The notes below the pieces were generated by a model that saw only the letters and a program-made list of their open reading frames with translations, was not told where the DNA came from and did no database searches. A stretch of DNA of 64,000 nucleotides from Zanthoxylum bungeanum (Eukaryota > Streptophyta > Magnoliopsida > Sapindales > Rutaceae), in NCBI GenBank assembly GCA_019454045.1, contig SKCR01023807.1:179121-243120 (forward strand). Direction: 5' to 3'. Made by a program: the position numbers and the translations under genes. Numbering within the stretch: the stretch's first letter is position 1; each line of letters begins with the position of its first letter. Positions 10,739-22,368 of this stretch are shown here, in pieces.

Positions 10739-12738
10739 ATATATACGTATATGACGATCAAATATGTATAATTTGAAGTATACATGATAAATGGAACAAG
10801 TTGTGATATTTGAGTTTGTATAAACATGTGTATGTGTACGGTACTTGAATAAGGTCGTTATTGACTAATGTATGCGATTTATCTATATGGAATTTAGGTT
10901 GGTTAAGTGTGATAAGAAATTGGTATAAGCTAAACTCTTCATGAGTGATTAAGGTACATGATTGAGAATTTGCGTATATGAATGGATATGTTTAATTGAT
11001 AAGTTTCTGTATCAAATATTTCCAGATAAAAATTCTGAAATTGAGTATGTTTGATTGATAAGTGAAAGATATGATGACTGTTAAAGATATAGCATTTGAA
11101 TTCATAGTAATGTGTATATTCACATATTTGAAATGTTTATATATATATACACACACACACATATATAAGTATATAAGTATTTGGATGATGACTCGGAGTG
11201 TATGTCATATATGTACTTGTGTATGAAAAATCATGCGATGAGTTTGTATTACGTGATATGTGCACATGTGTGTATGTTTAATTGGTTGATAATAAAAAAA
11301 ATGAGCTTAAAATCAGTGTGAGAATAAGATGCTATAAAGTGTGCTTGCTAAGTTTTTTATTGTATGTACGTATATTGTAAAAGAGACTGAATGTGCTTGT
11401 AAGTTTCTGGTACTATACATGTCTCCAAGTAATAATTCTGAAATTGGACTTGCATGAATGTAAAAAAAATGAACTATGATTTCTGAACTGATATGTGTGT
11501 ATGCATATAGGTCACAAATGTTAAGCTATCGTAAGACTATCAGAATTCAAGGAAGTTTGTTTGACTTATCGATTTAATGATATTTCAAAGATGTTTATTC
11601 CTGATAAAGTATAAAAGTGTAACTCCATGTTTTATATGATTGAAATGGATTCGATGTTAAATGACGTATTTTGTGATATTCAAATTTTTGCTTTGTATGT
11701 TTCGGATGTTTGGATATTAGATTGGCATATATATATATATATATGAGGATTTGGCATGTGTAAATAATAGAGGATAGTAAAAGTTGATAAATTTGAACTC
11801 GTAACAACTTGGTAATCCTGAAAAGTTTCTAACTTTCTAATCTGCTTGACTTGTACGTTTTGTTTGTAGTACAAGCATGATTATTTTCTGAATTTTATAA
11901 CTCACATCGAACCAATTTTCTAGCTTTGCAAGTTGGCTTCCAAATTGGTCAACCACTTCAGCTTTGAAAGTCATGCTCGAGACGCGAATCACCCAAGTTG
12001 TAGCACCCTCGCAAGTGTCTTAGGAAAAGTCTTTGAAATTTAGGAACTATGGTTATTATGCTATTGTCTTACTGAGCACGCTGTTTTGTATTTATTAAGT
12101 AAAATTTTTGATTGCATATAATGTTGTGGTCACAGAGCTCTTAAGTGTTGATTGATGTTGTGGGCACGGAGCTCTGAAGTATTGATTTTGAGCTTGATGT
12201 GTTTTGTGTAGACCTGAGGTCCTTTTGTATATTTGATGTTTTCTTCAGGTTTCATTTTGATGCGGACTGTGATCCAGGTTTTCCAATTTTAGGATACATC
12301 ATGTCCGTTTGTCTGTTTTCCTGCGGGGTGTTGCATGTGGTCATTATGTCCACACATCACAAGTGTCTTAGGAAAAGCCTTTGAAATTTAGGAAATATGG
12401 TTATTATGCTATTTTCGTGATGAGCACGCTATTTTGTAATTATTAAGTAAAAGTTTTGATTGCATGTGATGTTGTGGGCACGGAGCCCTTAAGTGTTGAT
12501 TGATGTTGTGGCACGGAGCCCTGAAGTGTTGATTTTGAACTTGATGTGTTTTGTCTGGACCTGAGGTCATTTTGTATATTTGATGTTTTCTTCAGGTTTC
12601 ATTTTGATGCTGGACTGTAATCCAGGTTGTCCAATTTTAGGATACATCATATCTGTTTTCCTGTAAATTTAGAGGCTTATGGAGATGGGTTAATCTTGTC
12701 TCCTGCCGGTAGCATCCTGCCTCCCGTGGGGTGTTACA
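10739..12738 (+). repeat. LTR remnant J, plus strand, related to E and F
   Basis: The right end reads CTGCCGGT, then a CATCC-CTCCCG stretch, then GGGGTGTTACA at 12738, the same ending pattern as F (47107) and, reversed, E (7740). About 11890-11940 resembles the part of F's LTR near 46680-46750. The left end is not seen because E abuts at 10738. No primer site follows 12738, so this is a solo or 3' LTR. It contains dinucleotide runs and a tandem duplication described separately. Confidence 0.5.
11138..11166. repeat. (TA)n(CA)n microsatellite
   Basis: A run of TA units followed by CA units. A second run of AT units lies at 11727-11744. Confidence 0.9.
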
Positions 12739-12757
12739 TATGGTCATTAAGTCCACA
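12012..12757 (+). repeat. Tandem duplication of an LTR end
   Basis: Two direct copies: 12012-12359 and 12360-12757. Both start CAAGTGTCTTAGGAAAAG and end in a TGGTCATTA-GTCCACACA stretch. Copy 1 lacks about 70 bp (from an AATTTAGAGGCTTATGG stretch to the CTCCCG) that copy 2 keeps, so copy 1 has also lost the normal LTR terminus. Each copy has an internal pair of GATGTTGTGG-CACGGAG repeats. Confidence 0.85.
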
Positions 12758-13011
12758 CATTGCCATCGAACTCACTACACTGATGCTTACCATAGCTCCC
12801 ACAACTACGATCTACGTTCATACCAAACATTGCTTAATTAATTAAAATAGAAACTTTTAATTAAAATTAGGGAATTTAAATACTTTTTAACCTGCACTTT
12901 ATGCTAATTGGAGGGATTTTTGCACGAACCCTTCATGAGAAATCACCTCGCACAGCGGAAACACGCTTTGACCATAAGATCATTCTTGCAAAAAATTTTC
13001 TTCTCACACTG
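12739..13011. other. Flank between J and F, no feature seen
   Basis: AT-rich sequence with no open frame of note, no terminal repeats and no match to other parts of the window that I could find. Confidence 0.5.
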
Positions 13012-13126
13012 TGTAACATCCGACAACCCCGACAACTTGTACGTTAACAGAGCCTAAGGACTATTACAGTTCAGAGGCATAATACTTGATATAAATTATG
13101 TTCGAACATGTACGTGCTAATAAAAT
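13012..13126 (+). repeat. 5' LTR of gypsy element F, first segment
   Basis: Starts TGTAACATCC and continues with a TTGATATAAATTATGTTCG stretch. This parallels the start of E's LTR read on the minus strand. It stops at AAAAT (13122-13126), where element C is inserted, and resumes at 44479 with AAAATGACTTTTGGGACATT. The joined order matches E's LTR, which proves the two pieces are one LTR. Confidence 0.88.
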
Positions 13127-15457
13127 GGTTAGGGTTGGTGCTCAAAGCGCCAATTTTATTATGTATTTCCATGTAAATACTAATTTAATATTTTATTATG
13201 AATAAAATAAACAGTTTCTATTATATAACATCTATAACATTTTATCATGACGTTGTCATTCTTAGACAGTTCCTGGTTAAGGTTTACACTACTTGGTCAG
13301 TAAAGTAAACCCATTGAGACTAGTACATGTCGTATATTGGAATCTTGGATTCCAATGGTTTCTCAATGAACCACGAGTCTTAGAGACTCGTATAGACGTG
13401 TAGGTATTTATAGCAGATAAACACTGAATGATTCACCGAAGGTTCTTAATGGATGGGGCACCAACGTCAATAAGAATCTTCTCGGGTTGAGTGAGCAAAA
13501 TGATTCGTTGACTTCAGATACCACTGTCGATATATGAGTTATCCTTCACACTTAGATGATAGTCACATCACCGATCTATTTAGATCAGACCTCCGCTTGT
13601 TCGTTGGGTGTGGACTAATGCTCAGGATATCCTATGTGTATCAAGAAATGATTTGTTAGTTCTATGTATAGAACATAGGTATTCAATATGGAATTAGCAA
13701 TCTGTTAAATTTATTGGCCCGTGGTACACTGTACAAATTAGTTCTAAGTGTTATTAAGAGATTGCTAATAGAAACGTCGACGTGATTATATCTATTGAGA
13801 TTTGACGTTTATATCTATATTTCTGGAATAATCTGGATACCTGTGACGGAGGGATTATACGTATGAGATGACCTTGACCTGTATGGTTCATAGAGTTTAT
13901 TCGTGTTCATCAAAATTTATGGGTGGGTAGATTATGGACACAAAATTTAATTTCGTGACGGATATGCCTGAACCTAGAGAGTCTCACTAATGACGTATAC
14001 TCGTAGAGCGCTATGAAAACTTTTATAAAGAATATTGATTATTTATAAGTCGTTTAACAGTTAAACGAAAAATACATGCAAAGAGAACTAAAGGTCATTT
14101 CCTTAATTAATGTGTATTTGTATTTAATATTTGATTTTATTAAATAGACATTAATAAAATATCAAATTGTGATTTTTGACATATATGATTGATATATGTA
14201 TTTTGATTATTTAATGTAAATATAATACATATATAAGATATTTTTATTTAATTATTTACTTATATAAATGTTATATGATTAAATTAATTCAAGTAACAAA
14301 TATATTAAGTCATGATTTACTTTATTAAAGTAAGCAAATGGCCTTTAATGATTGGTAACACTTGGTTATTTACATTAAATGGTTTAATGATGAAATACCA
14401 AAAGTTTGTATTTCATTTTTGATTTAATTAATTGAAACAAAAAATCGCAAATATCTTATTACTTTAGTTGCCCTAATTTCAGCCAACAAAGAGAAGTATA
14501 TAAGTTTTTTTTGTTTCATATTTATTTCATAATAACAAGTTACCAAAAACATTACAAAGAAAAGTTGAGAGCAAAGTTGAAGAACAAGAAGAAAAAACTT
14601 GAAAATACTTGGATTTGTAAGTTTGTTCTTAAACTTTTCAACTAAGAAATTTTTTTTATCATTCTTAGCTTCAATATGTGTTGCTAGGATGTTTCCTCTA
14701 CACTTTTAGTATGAGATTAAATGGTTAGGAATTTGTTCGAAAGATGTGAGCATGTATGTTAACAAAGAAAGCATGAAATTAGTTCATTAGCTCTCTTTTA
14801 GTCATTTGATGATTATATTGCCATTCTAGAGTTGCTAAGCTACTCATTGATGACCTGGAATTATTCTTGAGTTTTTCATGATGGTGAGACTTGTTTGGTG
14901 TAGTAAAGATTGAATTAAGTGTTGGATTTAATTAATTTGGTTTACTTTGGTCAATTGGATAATTTGTAAAATTAGGTTTCATAACCATTTCCAAATTTGG
15001 GGTTTTTCATATATATGATGTCTTATGATGTATATATGATGTATATTAAATTTGGGATGGACTGGATTTGATCTTGACTTATTTTGAAAAAAATTGGACC
15101 AAATTGCAAAACTTGAAATATTATTGAGCTGTTCGGCAATTGTAAATAAATTTGGGGATTTATTGCAATTTGTATTTTGATGTGTTGGACATGTTGGAAA
15201 TTATTTTAGAACTGATTTGGAATCATCCAAAATTATATTTGACAATTTGAGGACTAAAATGAACAAAATGCAAAGTTTAGGAGTCAAACGATAATTTTCA
15301 AGAAATATGATTTTTGAGTTAAATTTCAGTTTTTTAAGTATTGGGTAATTAAATAAATAAGTTTATTTAATTGATCCAAGAAAAATTATTGAAATTGGAA
15401 AATTTTGATTTTCCGCGTTCCGCTGCGTTACCGGGTATTCCCTATAAAACCCCAACA
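13127..15457 (+). repeat. 5' LTR of element C (2331 bp)
   Basis: Starts GGTTAGGGTTGGTGCTC; the 3' LTR starts TATTAGGGTTGG, and both are one change from an ancestral TG start. It ends CCCCAACA. It contains two clear triloop hairpins: 13336-13356 (9-bp arms ATTGGAATC, loop TTG) and 13373-13391 (8-bp arms ACGAGTCT, loop TAG). Confidence 0.93.
14497..14504 (+). promoter_or_regulatory. Probable TATA box of the C LTR
   Basis: TATATAAG about 960 bp before the LTR end, followed by an A-rich and purine-rich leader. The 3' LTR has TTTATAAG at 43512-43519. Confidence 0.55.
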
Positions 15458-15460
15458 AAA

Positions 15461-15472
15461 TGGTATCAGAGC
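15461..15472 (+). other. Primer binding site of C (initiator Met tRNA)
   Basis: TGGTATCAGAGC three bases after the 5' LTR. This is the standard plant Copia primer site complementary to the 3' end of initiator Met tRNA. Confidence 0.95.
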
Positions 15473-15679
15473 GAGTCTGATTCTGAACAGTCAATATCAT
15501 TATGCATTGAAATTAAATGTTTAATTTAATCTTTACTTTATGCATGCATATGTTTATTTAATTTGATTAAATAAAGTAAAAGCATCTTTTACGGAAAAAT
15601 ATCTATTTGAAAATAAGGTTTTAAATTTAATATGTATATGATGCATATTACTTGATCCGTCTTGTCAATACCGCTAATG

Positions 15680-16018
15680 GATAAATTATCTATGACTATA
15701 TCCGAGAACGTGCCAAAGATGTGAGGAGATGGCCGGTAGGAATTTATCAGTACCATATATTTTGATATTAGGTGAATTCAAGCGAAAGCAGAATCCTGAA
15801 CGTGCCAAAGCTTTGAGGGTTACGCAAATATCTTGAATTTATCATTGACAAGTTTAACCTTGGTACACCTCATTGTCAACGTGCCAAAGTTGTCACAACG
15901 AGAAACGACCAGGACCGAAAACCCAGGAGTCACTAGTGAGTGATCGACAATGAGTTGTATATCTAATGAATATATGTAGGCGAGAACGTGCCAAAGCTGT
16001 GATCTGAAATATATTCAT
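15680..16018 (+). other. Four-hairpin leader array with AACGTGCCAAAG
   Basis: The 12-mer AACGTGCCAAAG occurs exactly four times: 15707, 15799, 15878 and 15985. Each copy lies between complementary arms unrelated to the other arms. Arm pairs: GATAAATT 15680-15687 with 15741-15748 (8 bp). GGTGAATTCAAG 15771-15782 with CTTGAATTTATC 15832-15843 (12 bp, two G-T). TACACCTCATTGTC 15864-15877 with GACAATGAGTTGTA 15946-15959 (13 of 14 paired). ATGAATATAT 15966-15975 with ATATATTCAT 16009-16018 (10 bp perfect). The array fills the untranslated leader between the primer site and gag. Elements A and B have a comparable array around GCCAAAG. Probably an RNA structure acting in packaging, dimerisation or translation; that function is inference. 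Confidence 0.75.
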
Positions 16019-16216
16019 GGGGTCCACCTTTCACTATTATGTTATGATTTGATTATCGCATGTTTTTTATTCTGTCTGGGGATTATATTTTTGCATGAAA
16101 TAGTGGGAGAGACATTTTTAGATTAAAAATCCATGATCTATTTAATATTTTTTATATTATATGAAACTGATTATGTCTGCTAACCGTTGATTCGCTGTCT
16201 ATTTGATAGATTTGTG

Positions 16217-17038
16217 ATGGCTGCACCTTCGACCAATTCTTTTGCTCGTATGCTTGATACAAATAAGCTTAAGGGTGCTGAGAACTTTACTGATTGGGAT
16301 ATGGTTTTGAGGATTATCCTTGGATCCGAAAAGCTGGGATACATTTTGGAAGGTCCACTACCACTTGCTATATCAGAGGATGCATCGCCTGAAGAGATGA
16401 AGACTTTTCGTAAATGGAAAGATGCTGATTTAAGAGTTAAATCATTCATTCTCAGTTCTCTTTCTTCGGAACTGAAGATGCAATACTTTGAGATGCACGA
16501 TGCATATAGCATGATGGTACAACTTCGTGAATCATTCATGAACAAGGAACATGTCGTGGTTCATAGAGTTACAATGGAACTATTCCATTATAAACTTGAT
16601 GAGGGGCAGACTGTGAGCACACATATGCTTCATTTGATCGATTTGATCGAGAAATTGAGGCGCAATGATTTCCCTCTCAACGATACTCTAGGACGGAGTG
16701 TCGTACTTGGATCACTCTCGGGCTCATATCGCCAGTTTGTCATGTATTTCAACATGAATGGGATTCACTACTCTTACAGTGAGTTGCATATGATGCTTCT
16801 CACAGTAAAGGAAGATTTGAAGAAGGGAGTTCTGACTCACCTTCCGAAACCTACTTCACTTTCCGCTTCTTCCCAATCCAAGTCGAAGGGGAAGAAAACA
16901 AAAGGAAAGAAGAAGAAAGGTTTCAATATTCCTCCACAGGCTAAGGTAGCGAAGCCCATGAGAGCTTCTGAAGATAAGTGCCACCACTGCCAGAAATTCG
17001 GGCACTGTAAAAGAAACTGTCCAGACTACCTCGCATAG
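16217..17038 (+). CDS. gag: Gag protein of Copia element C (UBN2 type with zinc knuckle)
   Basis: This is the only intact domain-bearing frame in the window, 273 codons plus a TAG stop. The start ATG at 16217 (MAAPSTNSF) is preferred over an upstream in-frame ATG at 16187, because Copia gags of this type begin shortly before the conserved Leu-x-Gly-x-Glu-Asn-Phe-x-x-Trp region (here LKGAENFTDW, residues about 19-28). The capsid-like UBN2 domain fills about residues 20-210. A lysine-rich stretch (SKGKKTKGKKKKG) precedes a CCHC zinc knuckle CHHCQKFGHCKRNC near residues 256-269. Gag packages element RNA in cytoplasmic particles. The stop falls just after the knuckle, and the protease follows in the same frame, so the original product was probably a single gag-pol polyprotein and this stop a mutation. 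Confidence 0.9.
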   Translation: MAAPSTNSFARMLDTNKLKGAENFTDWDMVLRIILGSEKLGYILEGPLPLAISEDASPEEMKTFRKWKDADLRVKSFILSSLSSELKMQYFEMHDAYSMMVQLRESFMNKEHVVVHRVTMELFHYKLDEGQTVSTHMLHLIDLIEKLRRNDFPLNDTLGRSVVLGSLSGSYRQFVMYFNMNGIHYSYSELHMMLLTVKEDLKKGVLTHLPKPTSLSASSQSKSKGKKTKGKKKKGFNIPPQAKVAKPMRASEDKCHHCQKFGHCKRNCPDYLA

Positions 17039-19933
17039 ATAAGGAAGGAAAAAGCATCGACATCAGGTACTTTTATTTTTCATATTATTGATATCTCATT
17101 GGCTTGTGAAGCTATGACATCTAATTGGATTTTAGATTCTGCTTGTTGTATTCATATTTACAATACGTTGCAGGTGCTGACGGAAAGTAGACTGCTAAAA
17201 TCTGGGGAGATGCAGTTGCGATTCAGGAGTGGCGACTCTCTGTATACGGTTGCAGTAGGCTTATGAGAGATTCCTCTACCCAGTGGGAGACTTTTGTTGC
17301 ATGACTGCTTTTTTGTGCCAAGATGTGTGGCATATATTATGTCACTTTTTACATTAGATACTGAAGGTTATAATGCAAATATTAAGAACCGTTCTTTATA
17401 TTTATATGATAGAAATAATATTCAGATCCTTTGTTGTCTAAATGAGCATGGTCATTACATATTGCGTACTTCGCAAGATATCTTTAATACTGGAATTAAT
17501 AAACGTAAACAATCTAATATAAATAATAATGAACTGTGGCACATGAGGTTGGGTCATATAGGCGTGAAACGCCTAACCCAGTTGGTTATGAATGGTTTAA
17601 TACATTATCTCATCATTGAACCTTATCCAACTTACGAATCTTGCATTCGTGGTAAGATGACCAAAGCCCCATTTTCGGGTGTTGGACACGGAGCCATTGA
17701 CCTATTGAAACTCATACATTCTGAAGTATGTGGTCCCATGATTCAAACTGCTCACAATGGTTTTTCTTACTTCGTTACCTTTACCGATGATGTGTCACGG
17801 TACAACTATATTTACCTGATGAAACATAAATCAGAAACCTTTGAAAAGTTCAAAGAATTCCGAAATGAAGTAGAAAAATAGACTGGTCAATATATTAAAT
17901 GCCTTTGATCTGATCGAGGCAGTGAATATATGAGTGGAGAGTTCCCTGATAATTTAAAGGAGAATGAGATTCTCGCTCAATATACTCCTCCGGGTACTCC
18001 ACAGCACAATGGAGTGTCAAATAGGTGAAATTGGACATTATTGGATATGGTCCGATCGATGTTGAGTTATACATGTTTGCCTTATTACTTATGGGGTTAT
18101 GCTCTTTTAATTGCCGCTCATCTCCTGAATAAGATTCCTTCTAAAGCTGTTCCTACAACTCCGTATGAGATATGGACTAGTAGGAAACCGAATCTTAGTT
18201 ATGTTAAGATTTGGGGTTGTCCTGTATACGTCACGATGGCTCAACATAATAAGCTTTTGCCTCGAGGGCAGAAGTTTAGGTTTGTTGGATATCCTTCAAA
18301 AACGAAAGGATATTTATTCTATGATACTGAGCATCAAAATGTGTTCGTAGCTCGCTTCGTAAAATTTCTAGAAATATAAATTTTGTCTGAAGGTGGTGAT
18401 CATAGATAGGTTGAACTTCATGAAGTACAACCTGATACCAATGAACCAATGGAGGAACCTGAAGTTCAAGAAGATGAAGAACCTTAAACGTACACACTCC
18501 GTAGGTCGTAAAAGGTATCTAGACCTCCTGAACGCTTATATTTGATACAAGAAAAGAGTCTCGATGTTCTTTTAGTGGAAGAGTCTGACCCTTTTACCTA
18601 TAGAGAATCGATTTTGGACATCGACTCCGTGAAGTGGAAAGATGCCATGAAATCCGAAATGGACTCAATGCATGAGAATCAAGTTTGGAACTTGGTTCCG
18701 CTTCCTAAAGGAATTTTTCCTATCGGTTGTAAATGGATTTACAAAAGGAAGCACGGGCCCGACAGAAATGTTGAAACCTTTAGGACCCGAGTGGTAGCTA
18801 AAGGTTACTCACAGAAACTTGGTGTCGACTACGATGAAACTTTTTCGCCAGTTGTGATGCTAAAGTCTATAAGGATTTTGTTGTCTATTTCCGCTTACCA
18901 TAATTATGAGATTTGGCAAATGGATGTCAAAACGAATTTTCTAAATGGATATCTTGATGAAGAAATCTATATAGAATAGCAAGAGGGTTTTGCATTCAGC
19001 GAGAACTCAGACATGGTATGCAAGCTTAAGAAGTCCATTTATGGACTTAAACAGACTTCACGGAGTTGGAATCTTCGATTCGACGAGATAATCAAATTGT
19101 CTGGTTTTCTTAAGAATTCAGAAGAATCATGTATGTATAAGAAGGCTAGTGAGAGTATGGTGGTATTTTTATTTCTCTATGTTGACGACATCCTTATCAA
19201 TTGGAATGATATCGGGATGATAAAAGGCATCAAAGCTTACCTCTATAAGAATTTCTCCATGAATGACCTGGATGAAGCCTCTTATGGTTTAGGCATAAAA
19301 CTCTATATAGATAGAGAAATGAAGCTTATTGGGTTATCACAATCAACGTACATAGATAAGATCTTAGAATGATATAATTTTGGTAACTTTAAGACAGTAA
19401 ACATACATTTCAGACATGGCTTACATCTTTCGAAGAAGATGTGTCCTCAAATAGAAGATGAGAAGATTAGAATGTTTAATCAGCCTTATGCTTCATGTTT
19501 GGGTAACATCATGTATGCCATGTTTTGTACTGGGCCTGATATCAGCTTCGCAGTCATTGTGACCAGCAGGTATCAGTCCAATCCAGGAAATGACCATTAG
19601 ATGGCCATTAAAGATATCCTCAAATATCTTAAAGGTACTAAGGATAAGTTTATTATATATGGAGGAAACGAACTGCAAGTTAATGGGTATACAGATTTCG
19701 ATTTCCAATCGGATCCTGATGATAGAAAGTCTACATCAAGATTCGTGTTTACCATTAACAAATGTGCAGTTTGCTAGAAGAGTTCCAAACAGGGGTCTAC
19801 ACTTGATTCCACCACAGAGGCAGAATATATTGCAGCATTTGTAGCTGCAAAGGAAGCTGCATGGGTTAGGAACTTTATCACAGAATTGGGAGTAGTCCCA
19901 AGTATCAAAAATCTGATTCCATTATACTATGAT
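17039..19933 (+). pseudogene. pol: Pol of Copia element C, upstream part (PR, INT, RT, start of RNase H)
   Basis: Protease lies in the gag frame at about 17126 (WILDSACC; the usual Asp-Ser/Thr-Gly is now Asp-Ser-Ala). A frame shift follows near 17255-17290. Then come pre-integrase LWHMRLGHIG, where one zinc-binding Cys position reads Tyr, and the integrase core. The core has HSEVCGPM (first catalytic Asp is Glu), SDRGSEY (second Asp kept) and NGVSN (catalytic Glu lost). Reverse transcriptase (18542-19372 and on) keeps FxTRVVAKGYSQ, MDVKTNFLNG and the YVDD active site (19178-19189). RNase H follows. Stops occur near 17879, 17912, 18026, 18977, 19370, 19598 and 19774; most replace Gln, Arg or Trp by one transition. 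B is inserted directly after the Asp codon of the RNase H YYDN motif, at a codon boundary. Confidence 0.9.
19929..19933. repeat. Left target duplication of element B
   Basis: ATGAT, repeated at 41814-41818. Removing B and one copy rejoins the RNase H reading frame of C at YYD-N. Confidence 0.95.
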
Positions 19934-21881
19934 TGTTGGACAATTATGACCCATAACGTCACTATTTGTACAGATCATGGTGTTGTTGTACAAATTAACT
20001 ATGTGACAAAGGAGATTGCTCTCTTATCATTTGTGATTAGATCACCAAGATGTATAAATGATAGGAGGTCCTTATGATTTGTTCCTGGATGGAGAATGAT
20101 ATGAGACCGTATCACTCCACGAAGGATAAATCATTAAATATCCCTAGTCAGAGTATTATCGAGATTGGACATCGATAAATGCGTAAAAGACTAGTATTAC
20201 ACTTGTGCGCGTTTGTGAGGGCATAACGACATAGTTCTCATATATTTGGGTATAGGATACTCATGCAAGTGTAATAGGAGGTTGTGTTTTACCAATGGTA
20301 CGGGAAACAGCTTCGCTCTGGATAGACCCCCTCGGAATTCCATTGGTAGTATGACTATGTGTCTATGGAAGTCCGAAATCAGAGTAGGTGTATTTGGTCT
20401 TAACCTGAGACTTGCACCGCTAATACTTACGACAATCAATATACTTTGGTTTTGATCGTCCAGGGCTTTAACCGGTTTCTGTGTACGCCTCTTCTGGGTA
20501 CATTGAGAATCGTAGTGTGTTGGGTGTGATGTCAAGACGGAAGTATCACTCCAGTCATATGGAGATGATGGTCACATAGGATACGGTACTAGTTCTCTTA
20601 AATGCTGCAGCTATCGGGATATTATGACAAGGTCATGTATATCCGATTATAGAGACTAGTTACCAGACATCCGACATGTGCTTCGTACGGGGCATACACA
20701 ATTCCAGCCCCAGGCCTAGCACGTGACCATCCGATACTTGATCGATATACGCAATACTATGTATATACGCCTGATATAGATTGCTTATTCGTGTAAGCAT
20801 GTTTCTGGAGAATTGGGTAGGCATGGCGCTTTGCTAGAAGCCAACCTTATCTTGTAAATCGGTATAAACGTAGTACTAGGTACTTACGTGTTCGGATAGT
20901 CCGATGACCGTATTTACTGCCAACATATCTGGGGATCTCATGGGTCGCTTCCCAAAGATTCACCGATGATGTATGACTCGCACTTTAATTAATCTGGGAT
21001 TAATTAGATGAGAGAGAAAATTAATCTGGGATTAATTGCGGAGGTATTTTATCTGGGATAAAATATCATAAAAGAGAGAAAACGATTAATTTGGAATTAA
21101 TCGATTAAAATAATATATTCGATATATTATACGAAATTAGATTTTGACGCGGAATTAAAATTAGATTTTAATTCGGGCGAACGAGTTAATTTAGAATTAA
21201 TTCGTTAGCGACGTGAATAGTGATTTCGCTAGGCATAATCATTTAATTACGTCCCAACGGAAAATTCGTTAATTTGGAATTAGCAAACCCGATCCCGGGA
21301 TTGTTTGCGAGCGCATTCGCATTTCGAATTCGAGTGTGGCACGCAAGTCAAATCAAGCGTCAAATCATTAGTCGCATCAAGCGTCAAATCACCTGTCACT
21401 TTGAGTGATGTGACAAGTTGTCATTTGATTGATTGATGTTGGTGGTTGAAGGCATTTATTGCTTGATTTTTGAAAAAGAAAAAGTTGGTATATGATTATT
21501 TTTTTTTTGAAAAATAAAATTCAATTACACATTTTTCATTTCTCTCTCCCTCTCACGGTTTGAGACCAAAAATTCTTCTCTCCAATTTTGTTTGGCAAGG
21601 CCGAATATAGCAAGGAAGAAGATGATTATTTGTGGCAAATCATCAAAGTACTAGCACACAAAGAGGCATACAAGGTGATAGGGAAACCATCTCATGAGCA
21701 TGGAATCACCATTGATGAAGCTTGGAGCTTGAAGATGAAGATGGAGTCCAAAAACCCACCATGGCCGAGAGCTTCACCAACAAGGAGGAAAAGTTTTTTT
21801 TCTTCGATGCATCCAATCCGATCGTTGTGAGTATGATTCCGCCATTCTCCTTTGTGTATTCATACTTAGAGTACTCCAACA
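19934..21881 (+). repeat. 5' LTR of element B (1948 bp)
   Basis: Matches the 3' LTR at 39846-41813 and the LTR of A. The last part differs: it ends GAGTACTCCAACA, whereas the 3' LTR ends in a GGGACTTAATAGAAACCCAACA-like stretch. This suggests a small deletion or replacement at the 5' LTR end. It holds the triloop hairpin series at about 20985-21290. An open frame inside (21588-21830) is LTR sequence with a counterpart in the 3' LTR and has no domain. Confidence 0.93.
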
Positions 21882-21882
21882 A

Positions 21883-21896
21883 TGGTATCTATGAGC
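21883..21896 (+). other. Mutated primer binding site of B
   Basis: TGGTATCTATGAGC, one base after the 5' LTR. It resembles the Met primer site TGGTATCAGAGC with a short insertion. Confidence 0.7.
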
Positions 21897-22368
21897 AAGG
21901 TCGAGCATGAAAATATTTTAGGGTTAAAATTGGGTAAAATGAATTTGAGCATGATTTAATGAAATTGGATGATTTAGTATGCTTAAATGTTGTTGAATTG
22001 AAGATTGATTGGATCAATTTCAAGAATTTTGTTTGGAACAATTTTCCCCAAATTTTGTGGCTTGGCCGAAAATGATATGAACCCTAATGTCTTGGTATTT
22101 TGATTTTTTATTCATTGGATGAGTTGGAATCAATTGGAAATGTTGATTTAATGTTTAATTGGATTGGATTTAAAATTGGACAAGAAAATCACCCCTTTGC
22201 CGAGAGTTAAAGCATGTGTATTGGGTTTGATTTTTTGTTAAAATGTGTTGGACATGTTTTAATGTTGATAAGCATGATTAATTGTACCAATTTGTGTTTT
22301 GGAAATATTGATTTGGGTAATTAATTTTGTAATACACTTTAGGTAATTAAATTGTGAAATTGGATTTT
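21897..22368 (+). other. Leader of B before the D insertion, non-coding
   Basis: AT-rich, no domain. It contains further triloop hairpins, for example ATTGAT around TGG near 22007-22021, and repeated ATTGGA words. It continues after D at 34660. Confidence 0.6.

Noticed and set aside
15461..15472. Possible tRNA gene fragment
   Set aside because: TGGTATCAGAGC is the complement of a tRNA 3' end acting as a primer site; no tRNA cloverleaf surrounds it.
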